From Thalassiosira profunda (lineage: Eukaryota; Bacillariophyta; Thalassiosirophyceae; Thalassiosirales; Thalassiosiraceae), in NCBI GenBank assembly GCA_036939355.1, contig JALLAP010000357.1:1-13906 (forward strand): 13,906 bases of DNA, read 5' to 3'. The position numbers and the translations under genes were made by a program. Under the pieces are notes generated by a model. The model was not told the DNA's origin. It was given only the letters and a program-made list of their open reading frames with translations, and ran no database searches. Below, one piece after another: positions 1 through 6,792 of the stretch (positions are counted from its first letter, which is position 1; the number at the start of each line of letters is the position of its first letter).

Positions 1-407
1 TGAAAGACATTCGCCGCGGAGACGTGGCGTCCAACGCGGACGACAATCCTGCCACGGCTGTATCGAGCTTTGAGGCGCAAGTGGTGGTCATGAACCATCC
101 AGGCAAAATCACGAAGGGTTATTGTCCCGTCATCGATTGCCACACTGCCCACGTTGCCTGCACTTTCACGGAGATCAAGGAGAAGTTGGACCGACGCACG
201 GGAAAAGTTGTCGAGAAGAATCCGGATTTCTTGGAAAATGGCGATGCTGCAATTGTCACGATGGTCCCGACGAAACCCCTTTGCGTCGAGAGCTTTGCGG
301 AGTATCCTCCTCTGGGACGTTTTGCCATTCGAGACATGCGACAAACCGTGGCTGTGGGCATCATCAAAAGCGTCGTCAAGGAAGAAGTGGCGGAGACCGA
401 AGAGTGA
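1..407 (+). CDS. Translation elongation factor 1-alpha, C-terminal part (5' truncated by window edge)
   Basis: The reading frame is open from position 3 (codons [10 protein letters not shown]) to the TGA at 405-407. It encodes about 134 residues of domain 3 of EF-1alpha, the GTPase that delivers aminoacyl-tRNA to the cytosolic ribosome. Diagnostic stretches are [68 protein letters not shown] and IIKSV, all in the order known for the family. The GTP-binding domain lies outside the window to the left. This is canonical EF-1alpha, not the EF-like (EFL) paralogue that replaces it in some algae. No intron is visible. The stop codon lies only 34 bp from the stop of the convergent neighbour, so the two 3' UTRs probably overlap. 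Confidence 0.97.
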   Translation, partial: KDIRRGDVASNADDNPATAVSSFEAQVVVMNHPGKITKGYCPVIDCHTAHVACTFTEIKEKLDRRTGKVVEKNPDFLENGDAAIVTMVPTKPLCVESFAEYPPLGRFAIRDMRQTVAVGIIKSVVKEEVAETEE

Positions 408-441
408 TGCCGAAAGCTAGAGACACGTCGTCACATTAGCG
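408..441. other. 34-bp convergent gap between EF-1alpha and channel stops
   Basis: The stop codons of the two converging genes lie 34 bp apart, too short for two separate 3' UTRs. The transcripts must overlap antisense unless cleavage occurs right after the stops. Confidence 0.8.
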
Positions 442-1722
442 CTAACTATCTATATCCTCTTCCTTGCCGACAGTAATGCTGTTTGCTGAAAGGATCTCGT
501 CGCAAAATGATTGCATTGGAAGTATCGAGAACGGTTCCTCGAGTTGCATCGCCAGTTCATCAACGCCGAATAGGAAGAAGGCTAGGACTCCGCTCGCGGG
601 TATTACTGCCCACACCTCGCCTACGGAACTGAAGGCCGAGTACAATGCGAACGGGAGCAGCAGCGCCCACAGCGACAAGAACCGAGCGGTGTGTCGCGTA
701 TAGACCAATGGCACAGGGCTTGCAAAGATTTTCTCGCAGATCGACTGCTGCTCTCCAAGGATTATGATGGATTTGTCGGTTTCGATTAGGCTCTTCGGGT
801 CTGATGTCGGTAGCGAATGTAGTTCGATTGAGAGTTGTTTCCACGCCGCAATCGAACGATCTGATGATGAAACGATCTTCTTCGCGGTTGGAGAGTCCCC
901 ATATATTTCTCTGATCTGTTGTTGGTACACTTCTTCATCCTCTAACGGAGAAGATAATCTGTTCATCACGGAGCGGCAATACAGCCACACTGTTTTGGAC
1001 AAATCTTCGACAGCTTCCACATCAGAGCTGAAAACGGATGCCATTCTAACCAGATTCTTTCCGTGGACGATGATTCTAGACCACGCATCTCTGCCAGTAA
1101 TCCAGCGCTGGTAAGCAGCGTTGGTTCTGAATACCAGTAGCAGCCCTAATGCTGGACTCGAGAGGGTAAATGGTAGCGTTGGCAGGCCGAGCTCGTGCAA
1201 CTCGATGCCCTCCGGTAGAGTGCCAGATGTGACGATCCAATTCCAGCTGAGCACCACAGATGCCGACATTATCACTGCCGTTACCTGTGGTCGAAGCTGC
1301 CGCACAACCGCGGAGAAGAACATGCTTTGCAGGTTCGAAAAGATCCTCGAGGAGGAGGATCGATGCGCCACCCAGTCATTGTGGCCTGCAGACAGAAAAT
1401 GATGAAGCATGAAGGCGTTGGATATGCAGGGTCGTCTCGACATAAGCTGAGATGTTGCACTCACGGAAAATTGTGCGTCTGTACTTTCGCGATCGCTCCC
1501 CGTAGGGGACCTGCCCTAGCGCTTTCGTGGCCGCCGCGAGCGAGCCCTCGCGGGGGTCGTCCGCGCCATCACCGTCAGTGGCAAAGAGAGCCGCAGGGCG
1601 CCGATGGCGGTGCACATGATGTGTATGCCTGATAACGGGCAAAGTGTCAGTGCTTGGCATTGCAGCGCTGCGAATACCAAGCACAGCGCAAGCGCCGTCA
1701 CTAGAGCCACTTGGTTCCCCAT
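442..1722 (-). CDS. Bestrophin/UPF0187-family (VCCN-like) chloride channel, probably plastid or endomembrane
   Basis: This is a predicted anion channel of the bestrophin-like family, which includes the plant thylakoid Cl- channel VCCN1. My model has three exons, 1722-1573, 1510-1465 and 1385-442, with introns 1511-1572 (GTGATG...GGGCAG) and 1386-1464 (GTGAGT...CTGCAG). It gives 379 aa. Exon 1 starts with a hydrophobic signal-like segment (MGNQVALVTALALCLVF), and exon 2 encodes VPYGERSRKYRRTIF. Exon 3 then opens with the family-typical RHNDWVAHRSS. Later motifs are FRTNAAYQRWITGRDAW (about residues 151-167), PLVYTRHTARFLSLW (about 291-305) and FGVDELAMQLEEPFSILP (about 338-355), all as in the family. 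The larger intron is strongly supported. The smaller one is required to link the signal peptide in frame, but its acceptor is weaker. A GTG at 1464 could look like a start, but it is the splice donor. The gene shares a promoter with the divergent carrier gene. Confidence 0.85.
1573..1722 (-). other. Signal/targeting exon of the bestrophin-like channel
   Basis: This 50-codon first exon has a hydrophobic core (ALVTALALCLVFAALQCQA) after a short N-terminus, then a Ser/Leu/Arg-containing stretch low in acid residues. That is the layout of a bipartite signal plus transit peptide. The ATG at 1722 has G at -3. The frame closes at a TAG (1516-1518) unless the intron 1511-1572 is removed. Removing it joins the exon in frame to the conserved RRTIF/HNDW region. 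There is no clear ASAFAP-type Phe at the predicted cleavage site, so the plastid destination is less certain than for the carrier and SDR genes. Confidence 0.6.
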
Positions 1723-2176
1723 TGCCGCTCTTCTTTGGGCGTGGTTCCTCGGTGTTGTGGTGGTGGCACTGATTGAGAGGGGGAAATCCGCTCCTTGTAC
1801 TGATTCCTACGTTAATTTCTCGACGGCCGTGAGGGGATAAATTTGGGTTAAGCGAATCTGGAAGAGCGAATCTGGAAAATTTCCAGCGTATTCCAGAAAT
1901 TACAGCGAATTTCATCCGTTGAGATTCGTTTGGGTTTAGCGTATCCCAAAGAGGGAAAAAGCGTGAAGGCCTCCTTATCTACTTCTGCTCGCCGTCGCGC
2001 GGGTGGTCGCGCCTCCGCCGTCGCCGCGTGCCCACCGCACGGGCCAGCTAGAATGTTCCTGCCTCCTACCTCTCTCCCCATCATTCCTCTTCGCCCTGGT
2101 GGCGACCATTGTGGTATACCTGCTGATGCGCGCGACGCTGTTCGACTGGCTCATTTGCAATTCGACGGCTCTCGAG
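1723..2176. promoter_or_regulatory. Shared divergent promoter region with direct and inverted repeats
   Basis: These 454 bp separate the start codons of the leftward channel gene and the rightward carrier gene, so both promoters must lie here. The middle holds related short repeats: AGCGAATCTGGAA at 1851-1863 and again at 1865-1877 (14-bp period), a 7-bp-arm palindrome CTGGAAA-A-TTTCCAG at 1872-1886, TTCCAGAA at 1891-1898, and TTTGGGTTAAGCG (1842) echoed by TTTGGGTTTAGCG (1929) about 87 bp later. TTCnnGAA matches the core of a heat-shock element, but that could be chance. I see no TATA box that I would trust. Confidence 0.5.
1842..1950. repeat. Cluster of short direct and inverted repeats
   Basis: Two copies of AGCGAATCTGGAA lie 14 bp apart. 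A reversed copy of the CGAATCT core lies at 1922-1928 (AGATTCG). Inverted arms are CTGGAAA/TTTCCAG (1872-1886) and TTTGGG/CCCAAA (1929-1934 and 1945-1950). The outer elements TTTGGGTTAAGCGAATCT and TTTGGGTTTAGCGTATCC differ at three positions in 18. The arrangement suggests multiple binding half-sites or a decayed small duplication. Confidence 0.6.
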
Positions 2177-3442
2177 ATGAAGATACCGCGGCCTAAATGC
2201 ATGCACCAGCACTGCGCCTTCCTGTCTTTGATGTGCATCTGCCTCCATCTTCGACATGGGAGTGCATTTCAGACAGCAACGCACTGCACGCGGATAATTG
2301 CAAGGGCAACTGCTCTTCAGGTGCACGGTGCAAATTTGAGTTCGGAGTCGGATCGACGTAGATTTCTGCAAGATACCGCAGCAGCATCGATATTCCTCTC
2401 GCTGCTCGCGACGACAACAGCAAAAGATGCCGCATTGGCAATGTCAGGCGATGATGCACAAACGACTACGACGCCATCAATTTCGGAAGGGGAGCTCACG
2501 GCCTCCTCGCCCCCTCCGAACAGGGAAGTGGTTCCAGTGCCAGTAGACACAAAAAAGAAGGCGGTGTCAAAAAAGGCGGCCGACCCGCGATTCTTCGTCG
2601 CTGGGGGAGCATCGGCTGCGATATCGCACGGCATCACAACGCCCATTGATGTCGTCAAGACGAGAATGCAGAGTGATTCTGCACTAGCAAGTTTATCGCC
2701 ATCGGAAGCCGCGCTGAAGATCGTCGAGCAGGACGGGCCGAGTGCGTTGGCTGTGGGATTGGGGCCCACAGTCGTCGGATACGGCATCGAGGGCGCCCTG
2801 AAGTTTGGAGTGTACGAAAGTCTCAAACCCATCTTTCTCTCAGCCTTTGCGGGAGGGAGCAGCGGGGCATACCTGGCGTCAGCGGTGTGTGCCGGTGCTC
2901 TGGCGAGCATTATCCTATGCCCAATGGAGGAAGCGAGGATACGTTTGGTCACTGATCCCTCCTTCGGGAGCGGCCTGCTCGACGGACTGCCCAAACTGCT
3001 TAAGGAAGAGGGCGTGCTCTCTCCTTTTCGAAGAGGATTGGCGCCGATGCTATCCAAGCAAGTGCCGTACACAACCGGCAAGCAAGTGTCCTTTGATGTG
3101 TTTGCGGGCATGCTCTACAGTGTGCTTGTCGGGCTGTCATTCGTGCCGCAGAAGGAGATTGCGCTTGAGGTGGAAGTTGGGGCTGCCTTTTTGGCGAGCA
3201 TCGTGGCATGCCTACTGAGCCATCCAGGCGACGTCCTACTGACTGCCACGTACAAGGGCGATGAGTCGAGCGAGGGAGGTTTTGGATCAACAATACGAAA
3301 GGTATACAGCGAGGGCGGTATTCCTGCTTTCTTCAGTGGTCTATCCGCGAGGTTTATACACGTGGGATGCATCATTACTCTCCAACTGGTCATCTACGAT
3401 CAGCTCAAGATTCTTTTGGGCTTGCCAGGCAGTGGCAGTTGA
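2177..3442 (+). CDS. Mitochondrial-carrier-family protein, phosphate-carrier-like, with plastid-type presequence
   Basis: This is a 421-aa single-exon membrane transporter of the SLC25 family. Three tandem carrier repeats carry the signature at the end of each odd helix: TPIDVVKTR (about 155-163), CPMEEARIR (248-256) and HPGDVLL (349-355). Repeat 1 contains GLGPTVVGYGIEGALKFGVYE, close to the GWxPTxxGYxxQGxxKFGxYE block of phosphate carriers. The HPxD form of repeat 3 also fits that subfamily. The N-terminus is not mitochondrial in style. It has a signal peptide (core CAFLSLMCICLHL) ending HGSA|FQ, with Phe at +1 as in ASAFAP plastid signals. It then has a second hydrophobic segment after SDRRRFLQ (about 58-65, then ASIFLSLLA). 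Start choice: the ATG at 2177 has G at -3. An in-frame ATG at 2126 has C at -3 and would add 17 residues that look non-coding. The substrate is inferred from family resemblance only. Confidence 0.88.
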   Translation: MKIPRPKCMHQHCAFLSLMCICLHLRHGSAFQTATHCTRIIARATALQVHGANLSSESDRRRFLQDTAAASIFLSLLATTTAKDAALAMSGDDAQTTTTPSISEGELTASSPPPNREVVPVPVDTKKKAVSKKAADPRFFVAGGASAAISHGITTPIDVVKTRMQSDSALASLSPSEAALKIVEQDGPSALAVGLGPTVVGYGIEGALKFGVYESLKPIFLSAFAGGSSGAYLASAVCAGALASIILCPMEEARIRLVTDPSFGSGLLDGLPKLLKEEGVLSPFRRGLAPMLSKQVPYTTGKQVSFDVFAGMLYSVLVGLSFVPQKEIALEVEVGAAFLASIVACLLSHPGDVLLTATYKGDESSEGGFGSTIRKVYSEGGIPAFFSGLSARFIHVGCIITLQLVIYDQLKILLGLPGSGS

Positions 3443-3528
3443 ACAACCTTTGCTCGACACCGGTGTAACTGCATAGCCCTCTAGTCTCGTCCCTGCACTG
3501 CCCTCTCACTTCACGTCAGTCATGAGAG

Positions 3529-4250
3529 CTAAAATTCATCCTTGGCGTCTGCCGCTGCGACCAGCCCTTTGAGGATGTGCAACCGCTGAAAAATCCACCC
3601 CTTCAGTTCGGGCTTCATCGTGCCACCCTTCATCTTATCCAGTCTTTCAAGTTGTGCACTCCAATCAGCCGGCGTCTTTCCCCGCATTTTGCGTGCGTAA
3701 TCTTTTTCTTTGTCCGAGCAGTTCGATTCCTCTTTGTTCATCACGTCCTCTGATCCAACGATGCACTTCTTATCCAGCGTCTCATCGGCAAACGATTCCA
3801 GATCGTCCAAGCTCCGGCCTCCTTGGTAATCTTCCCCGGCCTCGCCATCTTTGAAATACTTTAGGGTCGGATATCCCTGCACACCGTACTCTTGGCACAG
3901 GTCCTCGTTCTCTCCAGCGGTGCAGTCCACAGAGCCGATGAGCACGGACGAGGATGAAGCGTACTTCTCCGCGAGCGCGTCCCAGTCTGGCGCGAGCGAC
4001 TTGCAGTGTCCGCACCATGGCGCGTAGAACTGATCATGTGCACATTTTGCAAATTCATTGAGCAATTGCAATTATTGTGGGTAAGAGAACCATGCCAATA
4101 CGTGCCGCTCACCTTGACGAAGGTGTTTTTCGATTGGATCGCCTCCTGAAAAGTGGTTGGATTGAGCTCTGGCGATTTTGCGCCGACTTGCGACGCCAGG
4201 AGGGCGCCGCCGACGACGACAGCAGATGCGATGGACTTGGTGGCGGGCAT
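3529..4250 (-). CDS. Small ER protein disulfide isomerase with single CGHC thioredoxin domain and KDEF tail
   Basis: Two exons, 4250-4113 and 4029-3529, flank an 83-nt intron (4030-4112, GTGAGC...GATCAG) and give 212 aa. The join creates the textbook PDI block FVK|FYAPWCGHCK with redox cysteines C52 and C55. A cis-Pro loop GYPTLKYF follows at about 98-105. Residues 1-24 form a signal peptide (core ASAVVVGGALLASQ). The tail from about 145 to 205 (SNCSDKEKDYARKM...ERLDKMKGG...RLHILKGL) is helical and resembles a shortened ERp29-C/PDI-D domain. The C-terminus KDEF is a KDEL-type ER retention signal with Phe at the last position. Role: oxidation and isomerisation of disulfides in secretory proteins. 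The start ATG has A at -3. The gene converges on the carrier gene (86 bp between stops) and diverges from the SDR gene. Confidence 0.95.
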
Positions 4251-4486
4251 GGTGCGGCTGGAGATAGGGCGCGGGCGGGGAGGACGGGAGTGGGGAGAGC
4301 CGAGTGAAAATGAACGGCTGGGCTTAGAGCCATCCTTGCTTTCTGTTTCTTACGTGCACCTTGTTGAAATCTTTTTGTTTGTGGGCCAAGCCTCAAGATT
4401 TGGAGATCTTTTGCGCCCCACTTTTTGCCACCTCAATTCAAGCGGGATGGAGCCGTCGGTGCACCTGGCCCTTCCCCGTTGCAACG
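4251..4486. promoter_or_regulatory. Divergent intergenic promoter region (PDI / SDR)
   Basis: These 236 bp separate two start codons facing away from each other. No repeats or clear core elements stand out. The part near the PDI gene is G-rich (GGGCGCGGGCGGGGAGG, 4266-4282). Confidence 0.45.
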
Positions 4487-5780
4487 ATGGTGTCGGCGGC
4501 TCGCTCTCTCGCCTACGCGGGCACTGCCGCAGCGCTGACGCTGTCGGGTGTTGGCGCCTTCACGGCGCCTCGCGCGCGCATCAATTTTGACGGGACGAGA
4601 GGATCATCGGCACTGCTAATGAAACCAAAGGGTTGCGCCGCCACGCCGCTCGAGAAGAAGAAGGTGGCAGTGTTTGGTGCTGGAGGCTATCTGGGCGCCG
4701 TTCTGTTTGGCTTTCTGCAACGCGCGGGCTCGCTGTAAGTGGGCATTTCGTGATGTGCACAGTTGCTGGTATGGAGACGACACGTCCTCATCACGCTAAT
4801 CCTTCACAGGTATGGAACAGGAATAGCGGGTATTTCAAGCCCTCGTGCGATTTGTTCCACTGGCGCAGGCGCTGAAGGTCTCAACAAGGTGTGTGCAATT
4901 ATGATACACCTTTCTATTTGTGCTAGTATCCTCACTCAACTCACATACACTACTCTGAAAGGTTCTTGCGGCGCAATTCAAATGGGCGTTTGCGAGCGAG
5001 GATCTGATCCGATTGGTCGATACAACCGACGCAGCATACATCGAGGAACGTGTGAAAGGTTTCGATGCGGCGGTGCTGGGCACAACGTATCGTTTGGAGC
5101 AGCGGCCGGTCACTCCCAACACGTACGACAACAAAGGGGTCAATCAGAAGACGTACGAGATATACTTGGACGATCGATACGGCGCGTGGGATGCCAATGT
5201 CCCGGCTGATGATGACGACGTCCACACCGTTATCTTCCGCAACTCGGTTCAGGCGTGCAAGGGAGCTGGTCTGTCGCATCTTGTGGTGTTGGAGACGCAC
5301 CGAACGGTGAACCCGATGGATTTTGTCAGTATTTTGGAGGAGGAGGGTGTTCCGTACACCTACATCCGCTCCCCCTCGCCAATGATCAAAGACAAAACAT
5401 ATTCTTTTGAAAAGGGAATAACGAACAAACTGGACTTTTCTTGTCTCCCGGCCGGGTCAACACTGACTCCGTTCGAGGCATCGAAGTGCAAAGATGATCC
5501 GGGAGACACGCGAGGGGATCTATCTTCTCGACTGTCCGGTGAGAAAGGGGCGAGCGACGAATCTGATGGTGTCCAAACGGTCAATCGGGAAGATCTGGCT
5601 GCGCTGTGCGTGCAGTCGCTGATGTCTTTGGATTGGGGAGAGAGTCGCATCCTCGAGGTGAAAGCAAAGTCGGGCGAGGTCCTTTCCACCGGGTACGGCG
5701 CCAAGCGATCGAAGAAAGTGTTCGACAAGGAATGGTGCCCGAATTCTGACTTACTGGGAGGTGAGCTGGCTGCCCTCTAA
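4487..5780 (+). CDS. Plastid-targeted atypical short-chain dehydrogenase/reductase (NAD(P)-binding Rossmann protein)
   Basis: Three exons, 4487-4734, 4810-4888 and 4962-5780, are separated by introns 4735-4809 (GTAAGT...TCACAG, with CTAAT branch-like element) and 4889-4961 (GTGTGT...GAAAG). The product is 381 aa. It begins with a signal peptide (core TAAALTLSGVGA) followed by FTAP, a clear ASAFAP-type motif, then an Arg/Ser-containing transit segment. This predicts import into a complex plastid. The Rossmann fold starts KKVAVFGAGGYLGAVL, with the nucleotide-binding GxGGxLG at about 64-70. FDAAVLGTTY (end of a beta strand), LSHLVVLET and YTYIRSP follow, typical of NmrA-like/atypical SDRs. No YxxxK catalytic pair is obvious, so it may bind a nucleotide without being a classical dehydrogenase. 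A polar, acidic segment (about 291-321) interrupts the C-terminal half. The substrate is unknown. It converges on the coiled-coil gene. Confidence 0.85.
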
Positions 5781-5999
5781 AGCTAATGCATCGCTGCAAC
5801 TTCCATTGCCTATTTGCAACAACTGCCGCGGTAACAGTTTCGCGCACGCCCACTTCCCATTGCTGATTTGGAACTACTCAGACATTCGGTTCCTCTCCCT
5901 ATTGCGACAATTGGTGCATATCCATCACCAACACTTACGCATCCGCGACGTATCTCTGCCTTGCAACATTGGTGCATTGGTGCATACCAACACCATGCA
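5781..5999. repeat. Convergent 3' flank with TTGGTGCAT repeats and small hairpins
   Basis: TTGGTGCAT occurs three times, at 5911-5919, 5969-5977 and 5977-5985; the last two overlap by one base. Two potential stem-loops use these copies: TTGGTG/CACCAA (5911-5916 with 5926-5931, 9-nt loop) and TTGGT/ACCAA (5977-5981 with 5986-5990, loop GCAT). They lie between two stop codons and so within the overlapping 3' UTRs. A role in 3' end formation is possible but unproven. Confidence 0.45.
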
Positions 6000-6454
6000 T
6001 CATTGCTTCCCCTCGATCTGCTCTCTCAAATTGCTCACCAAATGTTCAATCCGGTATTGCTGTTTGGCATTGACCGTCTTCAACTCCCGGTTTTCCGCCC
6101 GCAATTCCTCTAGCTCTTTGCTGCTCGCCCCTCCCCCTTTCGCGGCCTCCGATTTCATCGCAGCCATGACTTTGCGCAAGCTGAGGAGCATCTCGGCCCG
6201 CTCTTTATTGAGAACGGCGCCCGCGTCGGCGTGTGCCTTGGACAGTTCCAGAGATTGGAGGCGGCTTTGGAGGTCCGCGATGGGATCAACGGAGGACTGG
6301 GAACGGAAAGATGGTTTGAGTGTGAGAGGCACGCGGAGGTGCACCGACGACGGAGGAATTGCAGTTGTGTACATGTTGCAACTTGCGACCCCTCCCAAAT
6401 CCATCAAACTATAAAGTGGTACCAATCAGACCTTTTCAGACTTACAGATGCCAT
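6000..6454 (-). CDS. Small coiled-coil protein, 101 aa, unrecognised
   Basis: The best model has a 9-nt first coding exon (6454-6446, encoding M-A-S), a 149-nt intron (6297-6445, GTAAGT...TTCCCAG) and a second exon 6296-6000. The ATG sits in a good context (ACAATGG), with an in-frame TAG only four codons upstream (6466-6464), so it is the first possible start in this frame. The protein is hydrophilic and almost wholly helical. It has heptad-like leucines in DLQSRLQSLELSK and again in ELEELRAENRELKTVNAK, ending YRIEHLVSNLREQIEGKQ. A Gly-rich hinge (KGGGASSK) separates the two helices. It has no signal peptide. I do not recognise the family; it could be a small dimerising adaptor or complex subunit. 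An unspliced alternative would start from an in-frame codon near 6425 and add about 40 residues that are not conserved-looking. Confidence 0.7.
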
Positions 6455-6788
6455 TGTCGTGGTCTAGTGTTGACAGGGACGTCTTGGGAGCGGGGGTGGA
6501 TGTTATGAGGGGAGGGGATTGTGGGGGGTGTAGAGTGAGTTTGTGACAGATTTGTGGGACAGTTGTCGAGTGTACTCTACGTACGATACAGAGGAGTAAG
6601 TATGCATTTTGCCGGGCCGTGTGGTCTCGTGTCCCACCTGGTCTGTCGACTTGCAGACTTGCAAAAAAATATTGACACACAGTTGCAGTTGGAGCAAGTC
6701 GACAGAGGGCGAGGCCGCGCTCGGCGAGGGCGGCGTCGGGGATGGATTGGAGCGAGGGTGGTCTCGCTCCACTAAGTAAAGCGCCACG
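6455..6788. promoter_or_regulatory. Divergent promoter / 5' leader region with G-runs, possible leader intron and uORF
   Basis: These 334 bp separate the coiled-coil gene from the PH-domain gene. On the + strand they contain runs of G (6492-6496, 6509-6512, 6514-6517, 6523-6528) that could fold as a G-quadruplex with one long loop. A consensus donor GTAAGT at 6596 pairs with TTGCAG ending at 6656, which would make a 61-nt leader intron. A short upstream ORF begins at 6742. No TATA box is convincing. Confidence 0.45.
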
Positions 6789-6792
6789 ATGA
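6742..6792 (+). other. Upstream ORF of 16 codons ending on the main start codon (ATGA overlap)
   Basis: An ATG at 6742-6744 (context GGGGATGG) opens a 16-codon frame (MDWSEGGLAPLSKAPR) closed by TGA at 6790-6792. The main ATG of the PH-domain gene is 6789-6791, so stop and start overlap as ATGA. The uORF is in another frame from the main one. If it is transcribed in the leader, it could limit translation or support termination-reinitiation. Confidence 0.45.

Noticed and set aside
1329..1340. GGTTCGA resembling a tRNA B box
   Set aside because: It lies inside the channel coding sequence, with no A box or cloverleaf around it.
442..1464. Channel gene starting at GTG 1464
   Set aside because: That GTGAGT is a splice donor; the first 26 codons of that frame are intron and lack the family's RRTxF...HNDW start.
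1891..1898. Heat-shock element TTCCAGAA
   Set aside because: Only one clean TTCnnGAA; a functional element usually needs three or more regularly spaced units, so this is kept only as part of the repeat cluster.
1376..1915. 179-codon minus frame taken as a separate gene
   Set aside because: Only its last part (GERSRKYRRTIF) is real coding, used as exon 2 of the channel; the rest is promoter or out-of-frame leader sequence.
2317..3111. Minus-strand frame of 264 codons inside the carrier gene
   Set aside because: It is a shadow of the carrier coding sequence; the + strand shows all three SLC25 signatures.
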